From Clostridiales bacterium (GTDB lineage Bacteria; Bacillota; Clostridia; Christensenellales; UBA1750): 35,976 bases of DNA. The notes beneath the pieces were generated by a model. It ran no database searches. It saw only the letters and a list, made by a program, of their open reading frames with translations, and was not told the origin of the DNA. Positions 1 through 9,800 of the stretch are shown piece after piece (position 1 is the stretch's first letter; the number at the start of each line of letters is the position of its first letter). Location: assembly GCA_015056005.1 (NCBI GenBank), contig SVHB01000023.1:1-35976 (forward strand), written 5' to 3'. The translations under genes and the position numbers were made by a program.

Positions 1-1603
1 CGGGGGTGTTGAGCGGGGCCTGTATGATGACCGCGACCGCCTGTATCAATGCGGCGATCCATCCGCCCATGCTTCTGAGCTGAGGAAGGTCATCGGGCTG
101 AGTCAGTATGAACTTGATCCAGACCTGCATTGCAAGGAATGCTGCTTCTTCGCCGAAGCGCTCTGCGATATCCTGCGATGCGGTCTTTAACACTTCCTCG
201 TAGGACGGAGGGATGTTCTTGTTGGAAAGCGGAGTTTCCTTTACGTTGATCTCTGCAAGGCTGTCGCCGATGATGGCGGTGTAGGGGGGCTGAGCGCCGC
301 TGCGGGAGAGCAGCATGACCAGCTCTTTTTTGAGCTCGTCGCTCTGATCAAGGCTTAAAAGCTGCGTGCGCAAAAAAAGCTCCGATTCGGGGATGGAAAG
401 CTTTGCAATGAACGAGAGCAATTCGTGCTTTAAGTTATTGTCGTCCATATGCAGGCACCAATTCATTGAAAGCTTAAGATCGTTATCGCTTAAAAAAGCT
501 ATGGCTGCTTCTTCCTTTGAAAGCGCCATAAACGTATGGAGCTCGTTTATCCTGTCGATTATATAGGGCATGGGCAGCGCGGATGTGTAGGAAAGAACTC
601 CGTATGTCTTGTTCCCGTTCATGCCGCGCAGCGATTCGGCTTCAAGGAAGGAATAAAGCGGGCTTTCGGGCGCGATTGAGCGCAGCTTCTGGACGGTTTT
701 GTATGCGCCCGCATACTCACAGATATTGAACTGAGAAAGGGTATAAAGGTAGAGCACTCTTTCGTCATAGGGCGAATAGGAGAGCATCTCCTTTGCAAGC
801 TGCGATACTGCTTCATGCATGCCCATTTCGGCCATGGTAAGGCAGACCTTATACTGGTCGCCTGTCTCGTCTTCGCCTGCGGGGGCGCTCCTCGCTTTTT
901 GGATATAGTTCATAGCGCCGCTCTCATCGCCGGTCGCGTGGAGGAAAAGCGCCATGTTTGCAAGGGCATGAACATCGTCGGGCTTTATCTCAAGCGCCCT
1001 TTTGCCCTCAAGTACCGCGCGCTCGTTTTCGTGCATGCAGTAATAGGAAAGGGCGAGGTTGTTCTGAGCATAGACCATATCGCTTTTTCCCGAAAGGGCA
1101 TCGGTAAGCTTTTCTATCGCTGCGGGGAAATCGCCTTCGTCGAGCAGCCTTTTGCCCTCGTCGGCTCCCATTTCCGGGGCTTCGAGTATTTCGGGGTGAT
1201 CAAGCTCGTCTCTGATCACGTGGAGCATATCGCGAAGATCAAGCGCCATATCTCCCTTTGCGCCAAGGTGCAGGCTCATCATGGCGAGATCATGCGCCAG
1301 ATTGAACCAGCCAAGCGCATAGGCGTTGGACGCGCAGGAAAAATAGCATTCGATGATGTTGTCGTCCTTTTGAGCGATAAGGGAAAGAAGGATCTCGCTT
1401 GAGCGCTCATAAAGCCCCATCTGAGCCAGTATTTCCGCTATATCGAGCAGCTGCACCGGGTCGGAGGACTTTTCTTCAGCTGTTCTCAGGCAAGACAAAG
1501 CGCCCCATAAATCACGTTTGTCCATGAGGCGCTGTGCACGTTTTCTGTAAAATTCGCCCGGCTGATCGAAGGATATAATGTTGTTGTCGGGTCGTTTTGT
1601 CAT
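1..1603 (-). CDS. TPR-repeat-like protein, partial (runs off the left edge)
   Basis: Open reverse frame from ATG at 1603 (MTKRPDNNIISFDQPGEFYRKRAQRLMDKRDLWGALSCLRTAEEKSSDPVQLLDIAEILAQMGLYERSSEI...), preceded by a GGAG RBS. Helical-repeat character; absent from the ORF track because no stop lies inside the window. Confidence 0.7.
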   Translation of the reverse strand, partial: MTKRPDNNIISFDQPGEFYRKRAQRLMDKRDLWGALSCLRTAEEKSSDPVQLLDIAEILAQMGLYERSSEILLSLIAQKDDNIIECYFSCASNAYALGWFNLAHDLAMMSLHLGAKGDMALDLRDMLHVIRDELDHPEILEAPEMGADEGKRLLDEGDFPAAIEKLTDALSGKSDMVYAQNNLALSYYCMHENERAVLEGKRALEIKPDDVHALANMALFLHATGDESGAMNYIQKARSAPAGEDETGDQYKVCLTMAEMGMHEAVSQLAKEMLSYSPYDERVLYLYTLSQFNICEYAGAYKTVQKLRSIAPESPLYSFLEAESLRGMNGNKTYGVLSYTSALPMPYIIDRINELHTFMALSKEEAAIAFLSDNDLKLSMNWCLHMDDNNLKHELLSFIAKLSIPESELFLRTQLLSLDQSDELKKELVMLLSRSGAQPPYTAIIGDSLAEINVKETPLSNKNIPPSYEEVLKTASQDIAERFGEEAAFLAMQVWIKFILTQPDDLPQLRSMGGWIAALIQAVAVIIQAPLNTP

Positions 1604-1611
1604 CGTTTCTC

Positions 1612-3060
1612 CTATAACTGAGCTAATGCGGCCTTGAGCCTTCTGACGGTCTCATCCTTGCCCAGAAGCGCTGCGATCTCGGTCGCGCCGCCGGGGGTGG
1701 AGGCCATGCCGGTGATAGCGATCCTGACCGGCCACATGACCTGACCGTTCTTGCAGCCAAGGGTCTCTACGGTTTTGAGCATTGCTGCATGGATATTATC
1801 CATGGTCCAGTCATCGATCTGCTCAAAGGCGGGGATGGAAGATTCAAGCGCGGTCTTTGCGACCTCGGGGTTGGTCTTCATCTTCTTGTGGGTATAAAGC
1901 TCTACATCGACTTCAGGCATATCATCAAGGAAGGTGAAGAGGCTTGCCATGGAGTCAAGGCGCTCGGTCCTGGGCTGGAGAAGGTCGATGATGATGTCCA
2001 TATCGTACTTCTCGGTATCAAAGCCCTGCTTTTTGAGCCAGGGGGTTGCAACTTCCTTGAACTGATCATGGCTCATACGTCTAATATATTCGCCGTTCAT
2101 CCAGGTAAGCTTCTTGATATCGAAAACAGCGGGAGATTTGGACAGACCGTCGGAGCCGAAGACCTCAACGAGCTCGTCAAGGGTGAAGAACTCTCTGTCG
2201 TTGCCGGGATTCCAGCCAACGAGAACGACGTAGTTCAAAATAGCCTCTCTGAGATAACCCATATCGAGCAGATCCTCGAAGGTGGGGTCGCCGTTGCGCT
2301 TGGAAAGCTTGTGGGTCGCATCCCTCATAACGGGGGTGAGGTGCATATAAATGGGCTTCTCCCAGCCGAATGCCTCGTAAAGGAGGTTATATTTGGGGGT
2401 GGAAGAAAGGTACTCATTGCCCCTGAGGACGTGAGTGATGCCCATGGTGTGGTCGTCGATAACGTTTGCGAAGTTGTAGGTGGGCAGACCGTCAGCCTTG
2501 ATCAAAACGGTATCATCAAGCTCTGAGCAGTCTACGGAAATATGACCGTAAAGAGCATCGTCAAAGCTTGCCTCGCCGCTTTGGGGGATGTTCTGGCGGA
2601 TTACATAGGGCTCGCCCGCATCTAACCTGCGCTGGATCTCTTCCTTGGACATATGCATGCAGTGCTTGTCGTATTTCCAGGTGCCGCCGTCCTTTTCAAC
2701 GGCTGCTCTGCGCTCGTCAAGCTCTTCCTTGGTGCAGAAGCAGTAATATGCAGCGCCCTTTTCGACCAGCTCTTTGGCGTAGGGCAGGTACATGTCCTTG
2801 CGCTGGCTCTGGATGTATGGACCGTAGCCGCCGTCCTTATCGGGACCCTCGTCCCAATCCATGCCGCAGGATTTTAAGGTCTTGTAAATGACCTCGGTAG
2901 CGCCCTCAACAAAGCGCTCCTGATCGGTATCTTCGATCCTCAGGATAAACTTGCCGCCGTTTGCCTTGGCGTAAAGATAGGTATAAAGCGCGGTGCGCAG
3001 ATTTCCGATGTGCATAAAGCCGGTGGGGCTGGGCGCAAAACGCGTTCTTACGGTAGTCAT
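1612..3060 (-). CDS. gltX: Glutamyl-tRNA synthetase
   Basis: 482 aa; class I aaRS signatures RFAPSPTGFMHIGNLRTALY and KLSKRNGD; full-length GluRS. Confidence 0.96.
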   Translation of the reverse strand: MTTVRTRFAPSPTGFMHIGNLRTALYTYLYAKANGGKFILRIEDTDQERFVEGATEVIYKTLKSCGMDWDEGPDKDGGYGPYIQSQRKDMYLPYAKELVEKGAAYYCFCTKEELDERRAAVEKDGGTWKYDKHCMHMSKEEIQRRLDAGEPYVIRQNIPQSGEASFDDALYGHISVDCSELDDTVLIKADGLPTYNFANVIDDHTMGITHVLRGNEYLSSTPKYNLLYEAFGWEKPIYMHLTPVMRDATHKLSKRNGDPTFEDLLDMGYLREAILNYVVLVGWNPGNDREFFTLDELVEVFGSDGLSKSPAVFDIKKLTWMNGEYIRRMSHDQFKEVATPWLKKQGFDTEKYDMDIIIDLLQPRTERLDSMASLFTFLDDMPEVDVELYTHKKMKTNPEVAKTALESSIPAFEQIDDWTMDNIHAAMLKTVETLGCKNGQVMWPVRIAITGMASTPGGATEIAALLGKDETVRRLKAALAQL

Positions 3061-3079
3061 TTTTATTTCTCCCTTTTAA

Positions 3080-3592
3080 TTAGTAGGTGATGAGGGCGTC
3101 TACGTTATAGCCTTTCAGGGTCTCACGGCCATCAAGGTCTGAAAGCTCGATAAGGAACCTGAGCGCTACGACTTCGCCGCCGAGCTTTTCGATAAGCTCG
3201 CATACCGCCTTTGCGGTGCCGCCGGTTGCCAGAAGATCGTCGACTATGGCGACTTTCTGACCGGGCTTGATGGAATCGACATGCAAAGAAAGACTGTCGG
3301 AACCGTATTCAAGGCCGTAGGAATTGGAAATGGCTTCTGCGGGGAGCTTACCGGGCTTTCTTGCAAGCACCAGACCTGCGTTTATTGCATATGCGACTGC
3401 GGAGCCCATAATAAAGCCTCTGGCTTCGGGGCCTACAATGATATCGACGCCGAGCCCTTCAAGGGATTTTGCCATGCGCTCTACAGCTTCCTTATAGCCG
3501 TCCTTGTCCTTGAGAAGGGTGGTGATATCTCTGAAAAGAATGCCTTCCTTGGGGAAATCGGGGATATCGCGGATAAGTTTTTCAAGCTCCAT
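3080..3592 (-). CDS. apt: Adenine phosphoribosyltransferase
   Basis: 170 aa; IPDFPKEGILFRDITTLL and PRPP-binding VAIVDDLLATGGTA motifs. Confidence 0.96.
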   Translation of the reverse strand: MELEKLIRDIPDFPKEGILFRDITTLLKDKDGYKEAVERMAKSLEGLGVDIIVGPEARGFIMGSAVAYAINAGLVLARKPGKLPAEAISNSYGLEYGSDSLSLHVDSIKPGQKVAIVDDLLATGGTAKAVCELIEKLGGEVVALRFLIELSDLDGRETLKGYNVDALITY

Positions 3593-3624
3593 ATTCTTTG
3601 CCTCCTGATTTCAGCGGATTTGGT

Positions 3625-5994
3625 TTATATATCGGTATTTTTATTAAGCCAGTTAAAAAGTGTGCTCTGACTCAGATCTCTCTTTGGGGGAGATGCAATG
3701 GTCTTTATGCACCAGGGACGGAAGCTTACCTTGATGAAACCGAGCTCCGAAAAAACGAGCATCGCCAGATATACCTGCGCCCTTGAGAGTTTAAGCTCCT
3801 GCGCGCAGAGCATGCTTGCGCATCGGGGATCGCGCGCCTGAGAAAGCCTTGAAACGTTTTTGAGTATCCAGCAATATACGGTGCGCATTTGAGCTACATC
3901 CATTTTGAGCCCGGAGAGCTTCTCCATGGGAGACGCGGTCACGAAAAATTCCCCTTCGGGGCAGAATTCCTTTATCTGAGCGGCAAGCTCGGGAATAAAT
4001 CCGTCCACAAATATGAATCTGCGGTAATTTGCAAAAGACTGACAGGGTATCGGGCTTGCGGCAACGCAGGTATAGGCGCGCTTGTCATCGCCTATGTGCT
4101 TCACAAATCTTTCAAGCCCGAGCCCGGGGTATAATTCATAAAGCTTTTTTAAGACCAAGGGCGCATTTTTAGCGTTGGAGCAGATGAACATATCGCCCCT
4201 GCCGGGAATGCCGCAATAGACGGAAGGCTCTTCCAAAAACGCTTTGCTCTTTTCATTATACACCAGGTTCGACAAAAAATCACGGCATATCTCATCGTAT
4301 CTGGTTTCTATCATGCCCTCGAAAAGGGATGCGGCAGGCTCTATTCTTCTCAAAAGCGCCTGAACGCTTACCTTATCGTTCCAGTAATTCTTGTTGATGT
4401 TTACCAGCAGGTCACAGAAAATACGAAGAGTATCGGCTTTTTCCGCCATCGAGAAGCCGACGCAGTCCACGTCCTCACCCTTTGAAGAAATCGTGCATTT
4501 CACATGGCGCTGATCCGATCCGATCTTGCGGACATTGTCTGTGCGCACGCTCCTTAGAAGGAAGGTGGGCGTGGGGTTTGCCATTCCGCAGGGGAGCATC
4601 TTTTGGATATCCTCGCAAAGCTCCATTGTGATCTCCTCGGGGGTGATCTCCATATCGTAGATCGCCTTGGGAAGATAGCATTCATCCGCGGTGTTATTGA
4701 GAAGATAGCTGTTAAAATCCTTGCGGAATGCCTCGAAATTTTCGACGGGGAGGGAAAGACCTGCAGCCATTTCGTGACCGCCGAAGCGGGTGAGATGGGA
4801 AGAACAGGCGGAGATTGCCGCAAGAATGTGCACGCCGGGAACGGATCTGCCCGAACCTACGAGCGATTCTCCGTCGCTTGCAAAAAGTATGCAGGGCATA
4901 TTGTATTTTTCCGCCATTCGGGAAGCCACTATACCCACTACGCCCTGATTCCAGCCGTCCTCATAAAGCACGATGGCGCGGTCGTTGATAAAATCTATCT
5001 GCTCGTCTATAAGCTCAAGGCAGCGCGCGGTGATATCGCGTTCAAGCGCCTGCCTTAAGCTGTTGTGCTCTTCAAGCTGCAGTGCTATTTCCGACGCAAA
5101 GGCATGATCGGTGCTCAAAAGCATCTCAACGCTCTTGCTCGATTTGTCGATGCGCCCGCCCGCGTTGATCCTGGGTCCTAACATAAAGCCCACATGGCCG
5201 CTGTCGATAGTTCTGCCCGAAAGCCCGGCAACAGAGCAAAGGGCGCTGACGCCGGGGCGCATGTTTTCGTTCATGCGCTTAAGACCAACTGACACTATTG
5301 CGCGGTTTTCTTCCATAAGGGGCACGATATCGGCAACTGTGCCTATGGCGGCAAGGTCGGAAAAGCTGAGCGCAGCTTCAAGCCCTCCAAGCGCGTGCAC
5401 GAGCTTAAAAGCAACGCCTGCGCCGCAGAGGGATCTGCAGGGATAGCTGCCTATGAGCGGATCGATGACAGCAAGCGCGTTGGGAAGCTTTTCCTTGAGC
5501 TGGTGATGGTCGGTCACTATCACGTCGAGCCCGAGCTCATTTGCAAGGTCGACCTCTTCAAGCGAAGCAATTCCGCAGTCGACGGTTATCATGAGAGAAT
5601 GTTCCTTGGCAAGAGCGCGCACTGCGTGGTCGTTGAGCCCGTAGCCTTCGTCGTGACGGCCGGGGATATAATAGTCCACGTTATGCCCGATACTGTCAAA
5701 GAAACCCTTGAGTATGGAAACAGCGGTAACGCCGTCTGCGTCGTAATCGCCGTATATTACTATTTTTTCGTTATCCCTGAGCGCCCTTTTGATCCTTTCC
5801 ACCGCTTTATCCATATCGGTGAGGAGGAAAGGATCGTTGAACATGGTCTCGTTGGGATCAAGGAAGCGCTTTGCCTCCTCTTCGTTTTTTATGCCTCTGA
5901 GGGCGAGCAAATGTGCCAGATGAGAGCTGTAGCCGGCCTGTTCAAGCTTTTGGACGACCGATTCATCGGGAACCGCTCTTTTGGTAAAACGCAT
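3625..5994 (-). CDS. recJ: Single-stranded-DNA-specific exonuclease RecJ
   Basis: DHH phosphoesterase motifs (IYGDYDADGVTAV, VTDHHQ, GFMLGPRINAGGR). Start placed at MRFTKRAVPDESVV after GGGAGGGG instead of the longer ORF start at 6033. Confidence 0.93.
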   Translation of the reverse strand: MRFTKRAVPDESVVQKLEQAGYSSHLAHLLALRGIKNEEEAKRFLDPNETMFNDPFLLTDMDKAVERIKRALRDNEKIVIYGDYDADGVTAVSILKGFFDSIGHNVDYYIPGRHDEGYGLNDHAVRALAKEHSLMITVDCGIASLEEVDLANELGLDVIVTDHHQLKEKLPNALAVIDPLIGSYPCRSLCGAGVAFKLVHALGGLEAALSFSDLAAIGTVADIVPLMEENRAIVSVGLKRMNENMRPGVSALCSVAGLSGRTIDSGHVGFMLGPRINAGGRIDKSSKSVEMLLSTDHAFASEIALQLEEHNSLRQALERDITARCLELIDEQIDFINDRAIVLYEDGWNQGVVGIVASRMAEKYNMPCILFASDGESLVGSGRSVPGVHILAAISACSSHLTRFGGHEMAAGLSLPVENFEAFRKDFNSYLLNNTADECYLPKAIYDMEITPEEITMELCEDIQKMLPCGMANPTPTFLLRSVRTDNVRKIGSDQRHVKCTISSKGEDVDCVGFSMAEKADTLRIFCDLLVNINKNYWNDKVSVQALLRRIEPAASLFEGMIETRYDEICRDFLSNLVYNEKSKAFLEEPSVYCGIPGRGDMFICSNAKNAPLVLKKLYELYPGLGLERFVKHIGDDKRAYTCVAASPIPCQSFANYRRFIFVDGFIPELAAQIKEFCPEGEFFVTASPMEKLSGLKMDVAQMRTVYCWILKNVSRLSQARDPRCASMLCAQELKLSRAQVYLAMLVFSELGFIKVSFRPWCIKTIASPPKRDLSQSTLFNWLNKNTDI

Positions 5995-6036
5995 CGACCA
6001 CACCCCTCCCATAATACTACTTAATAACAACAATTA

Positions 6037-6065
6037 ATTATAATACAAAATAATCGCAAGCACAA
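6037..6065 (-). promoter_or_regulatory. Candidate sigma-A promoter for recJ-apt-gltX
   Basis: Minus strand TTGTGC-17 nt-TATAAT, about 40 nt upstream of the recJ start. Confidence 0.5.
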
Positions 6066-6382
6066 CCCCGCATAGTTCATTCAAAGCGGTAAGATTGCGA
6101 TTATATTGGTAAAATGAAGGAATTTTTGGAGAGGATTGGCTGCATAATGAAGAAATCGCCTTGATTTTGGCGAAATCCCAAGCTCGTGCAGAAAGGATGA
6201 TATATCACTCAAATTGCCGGTAAACCGCATTATTACGGCATTTTTTCATAGCAGCAAAATGCAGGGCAGGGGAGATCTGATCTTCTGCGATATGAGCGAG
6301 AATCATTGATCTGCACAAAAACATTGCAAATGTTGCTGAGTTTTGGTTCGATGAACAAAACTCATTTGCCCGGAAGATGCAA

Positions 6383-6415
6383 AAAGACCGAAGCGAAAAA
6401 TTTGCTTCGGTCTTT
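6383..6415 (-). terminator. Rho-independent terminator after secF
   Basis: AAAGACCGAAGC/GCTTCGGTCTTT 12-bp perfect stem followed on the minus strand by a T tract. Confidence 0.8.
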
Positions 6416-6437
6416 GGTTCTTATGATGCTTGGTTTG

Positions 6438-7367
6438 CTACGCCTTTTTGGGGGAAGGTGCTTTGTCCATCCAGATGCCCCACATTGCGGGAACGATGAA
6501 GATGGAAATGTAGGTGCCCGCTGCGATGCCGATGATCAGGGGCAGAGCAAACTGGCGGATGGAATCAACGCCAAGGATGTAAAGCAAGGTGATGGTGATA
6601 AGGGAGGTAATGGTGGTGTTTATCATTCTGCCCATGCAGGAACGCAGAGCGTGCTCGGCAACTTCTTTTCTTGTGAAGGAGCGTCTGCCAAGCCTGCGGT
6701 TATCCTCTCTGATCCTGTCAAGCACTATGATGGTGTTGTTGATGGAATAGCCCACGATGGTGAGGCATGCGGCGATGAAAGAGGAATTGATCTGCATGAA
6801 GGAGCGGAAGAACACCATGAATGCGCACATAATGAGCACGTTCAGAACGCTGGTGATGACCGCGATAATACCGCTGACCAGCTCAAAGCGGATCCAGATA
6901 TAGATGAGCATAAGAGCGGAAGCAAGGAGCACGGATAAGAACGCATTCTGCACAAGGGTCTTGCCTGCGGTCGCGCCGACTCTGTCGGTGGAAATAGCTT
7001 CCGCAGCGGGGTAGGTTTCCTTTATGCCATCAACCATTGCGGTTATGAAATCGTCTTCTTCTTCAACCGTGGGCATTGACTGGAAGCGGACTGCAGCCTG
7101 AGTTGCGCTGCCGAGCTCACCGGTCTTTGCGATTGTATAGTCAACGGAGATGTTGAGCTTTTCAATAACGGCCTTTACGTCCTTGTCATCAAATTCGCCG
7201 CCCATTTCGATGGAAACTAAGGTACCGCCGGTAAAGTCGATACCGAGATTGAAGCCGCCGACGATAATGCCCATGATGAGCGCGGCTAAAAGAATGACCG
7301 CAAGAACGCCTGCGAAGATCTTGAAATTGGAGACTATATTTCCCTTTTTGATGGTGATCTCACTCAT
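6438..7367 (-). CDS. secF: Protein translocase subunit SecF
   Basis: 309 aa; GIDFTGGTLVSIEM, SINNTIIVLDRIREDNRR; overlaps secD by 4 nt. Confidence 0.95.
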   Translation of the reverse strand: MSEITIKKGNIVSNFKIFAGVLAVILLAALIMGIIVGGFNLGIDFTGGTLVSIEMGGEFDDKDVKAVIEKLNISVDYTIAKTGELGSATQAAVRFQSMPTVEEEDDFITAMVDGIKETYPAAEAISTDRVGATAGKTLVQNAFLSVLLASALMLIYIWIRFELVSGIIAVITSVLNVLIMCAFMVFFRSFMQINSSFIAACLTIVGYSINNTIIVLDRIREDNRRLGRRSFTRKEVAEHALRSCMGRMINTTITSLITITLLYILGVDSIRQFALPLIIGIAAGTYISIFIVPAMWGIWMDKAPSPKKA

Positions 7368-8623
7368 TTTGCCTCAACCTCCTTCTTGTTTACTCCGTAA
7401 AGGGCTTTGTTGGTGATGCCGAAACCGAGCATGGTATTGAGCAGCCAGCGGGTGACCACGATTGCGGTGAACATACTGGTCACAACGCCGATGCCCAGGG
7501 TCATAGCAAAGCTCTTTATGGTGCCGGTGCCGAAGATGCCCAGCACGACTGCTGCGATGATGGTGGTGATATTGCTGTCAAGGATCGCGGAGAATGCTCT
7601 CTGATAACCGGAATTGATGGCGGGACGGGTCATCTTGCCGGATCTTAATTCTTCCTTGATGCGCTCGAAGATAACGACGTTTGCATCGACTGCCATACCG
7701 ATGGAAAGTATGATACCGGCGATACCGGGGAGCGTGAGCTGAACGCCGGGAACATGCGCCAGAAGGAAAAGGTCGATTATGATATAGATCATAAGTGCGA
7801 GCGTTGCAACAACGCCGGGGAGCCTGTACATTATGATCATGAAGAGCATTACAAGCAAAACGCCGATGACGCCTGCGGTGATGGCGTTGTCAAGCGCATT
7901 TACGCCAAGGGTCGCGGAAACGGTCCTGAGCTCTATCTGCTCGATATCAAGGGGCAGAGCGCCGGACTGGATAAGGATGGCAAGCTGGCGGGCGCTGTCA
8001 TAGGTGTAATCGCCGGTGAGAGAACCCTCGCCGCCGGTTATAGCTTCCTGAACGACTGCGCTCATCTGCAGATTATCGTCAAGATAAATGCTGATCTCTT
8101 TGCCGATAAGATTATAAGTAGCGTCGGCAAATTTCTTGGTGCCCTCGGAGTCGAGCTTGAAGGAAACGAGGTATTCGCCGGTCTGAGTGTTCATCATGGG
8201 CTCTGCGGATACTATGGTATCGCCTTCCATGATAACATTGTTATCGGGGTCGCGGAAAGTCAGATGCGCGGGGGTACCGATAATGTTCAGGATCTGCTCT
8301 GGATCGTCAACATCGGGGATCTCAACGCGGATGCGGTTGGTGCCCTGCCTGACTACGGTCGCCTCAGTATAGCCCTGAGCGGTAAGACGGGTGGTGAGAA
8401 TGCCGATGGTGGTTTCAAAATTCTTGGCAAAGTCACCCTCGCCGTTGTCCTGAGCTTCATACACGGCATAAACGCCGCCGCGCAGGTCAAGACCCTGGGA
8501 AATGGCTTTGACAGAAGGAATGGTTCTGTAACCGCCAAAGCTCACAGAATCGACGGTAAAAAACGCGCCGACAGCTATGAGCACGATCACCGCGATCAAT
8601 GAGATCGTACTTTTGAGTTTCAT
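7364..8623 (-). CDS. secD: Protein translocase subunit SecD
   Basis: 419 aa; GLDLRGGVYAVYEA, GMAVDANVVIFERIKEELR. Confidence 0.95.
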   Translation of the reverse strand: MKLKSTISLIAVIVLIAVGAFFTVDSVSFGGYRTIPSVKAISQGLDLRGGVYAVYEAQDNGEGDFAKNFETTIGILTTRLTAQGYTEATVVRQGTNRIRVEIPDVDDPEQILNIIGTPAHLTFRDPDNNVIMEGDTIVSAEPMMNTQTGEYLVSFKLDSEGTKKFADATYNLIGKEISIYLDDNLQMSAVVQEAITGGEGSLTGDYTYDSARQLAILIQSGALPLDIEQIELRTVSATLGVNALDNAITAGVIGVLLVMLFMIIMYRLPGVVATLALMIYIIIDLFLLAHVPGVQLTLPGIAGIILSIGMAVDANVVIFERIKEELRSGKMTRPAINSGYQRAFSAILDSNITTIIAAVVLGIFGTGTIKSFAMTLGIGVVTSMFTAIVVTRWLLNTMLGFGITNKALYGVNKKEVEAK

Positions 8624-8672
8624 AGGAAAATATAGACCTCCTCATATAGTAAAAACATGGTCATACGCCTAA

Positions 8673-8701
8673 GTTTAATACAAAACGTAAGACCATGTCA
8701 A
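8673..8701 (-). promoter_or_regulatory. Candidate promoter for secDF
   Basis: Minus strand TTGACA-17 nt-TTAAAC upstream of secD. Confidence 0.4.
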
Positions 8702-8746
8702 TTCAATTTGCATACTAAATATGATTTTTTGAAAAATACTGCAGAT

Positions 8747-9634
8747 TCAGCTTTCCTTTGGCTCGGAAATTTTCGGTTTTGCGGGAAGAGTTCCCGTAAA
8801 GCAGGTGCGTTTTTCATCGGAATGAATGGATATTTTGCCGCCTGCGGTTTCCATTATCCTCTTTACGATATTGAGCCCAAGCCCCTGACCTGTCGATTTG
8901 GTAGTAAAACCGAGATTGAAAATATGATCGATATTCGCTTTGTCTATCATGGGACCGTTGTTGGATATGGAAAAACCCAGAGAATTGATGTCCTCAAAAA
9001 GCTCGATATCGATCTTTGCATCGCTTTTACCCTCGAGCGCGTCCATTGCGTTGTCGATTATATTTCCAAGGACCCTGCACATCTCCCATTCTTCAACGGG
9101 AAGGGCGCTCCAGAGCGCGTTCACCTTCAGATCGACCTTTATGTTCCTGTTGATGCAGTCGGAGAGCTTTGCCTGCAAAAGCGCGTTTACGGCGGTGAGC
9201 GATGTACGGGTGGTGAGCGAACGCGAGCGCATGTTGCCGTGCAGCTTTTCGATGTACTTTATAGCCGAGTCGCTCTCTTCCATTTCAACAAGGCTGTAGA
9301 TTACCTGAAGATGGTTCATGAAATCGTGCCTTTGTGTGCGCAGACGGTCGTTGAGCGTTTCTACCTGCGAAATGCTGTCTTTGAGCATGGAGTTCTGGGA
9401 ATTGACCCAGCTCCATTGGCGCAGATTGCGTATTGCAATGATGTTGTTTATCATAAGCAGCGCGCTGCCCGCTATCAGCGCTGCCTTAACATATGGTGCT
9501 GAGCCGTCAAAGACATCAAAAAGGACGAGGAGCATCAGCGCAAACAGCACAAAGATCTCAAGAGCGTTGAGTATGGAAGCGGTAAACACGGCCTTTGCAA
9601 CATTGACCGCACCGAATTTTCTTTTGTGACCCAT
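8747..9634 (-). CDS. GHKL sensor histidine kinase with Spo0B/DcuS-type dimerisation region
   Basis: RHDFMNHLQVIYSLVEM H-box, NIIDNAMDALEG N-box, GQGLGLNIVKRIMETAGG G-box; two N-terminal TM helices. Start at MGHKRKFG after GGAGGAGGG. Confidence 0.85.
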   Translation of the reverse strand: MGHKRKFGAVNVAKAVFTASILNALEIFVLFALMLLVLFDVFDGSAPYVKAALIAGSALLMINNIIAIRNLRQWSWVNSQNSMLKDSISQVETLNDRLRTQRHDFMNHLQVIYSLVEMEESDSAIKYIEKLHGNMRSRSLTTRTSLTAVNALLQAKLSDCINRNIKVDLKVNALWSALPVEEWEMCRVLGNIIDNAMDALEGKSDAKIDIELFEDINSLGFSISNNGPMIDKANIDHIFNLGFTTKSTGQGLGLNIVKRIMETAGGKISIHSDEKRTCFTGTLPAKPKISEPKES

Positions 9635-9730
9635 GTGATCCCTCCTCCTTTTTTCGTACACAAATATTTTACAATATACGAAGCCTAAATGCAATTAAAG
9701 AGTGGTTAAAATCGTTTATTAAAAAAACAT

Positions 9731-9758
9731 TTGTTACATGTGATTTATGTGATATAAT
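9731..9758 (+). promoter_or_regulatory. Candidate sigma-A promoter for the lipoprotein gene
   Basis: TTGTTA-16 nt-TATAAT about 40 nt upstream of the ATG at 9801. Confidence 0.5.
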
Positions 9759-9800
9759 GTACATAACGGTGGGCTTTATGCCCTGAAGGATGTGTTGTAA

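Noticed and set aside
7754-8602. 282-aa plus-strand ORF opposite secD, and ORFs at 815-1402, 1789-2526 and 5395-6024
   Set aside because: All antisense to confident genes, with no RBS and no recognisable domain.
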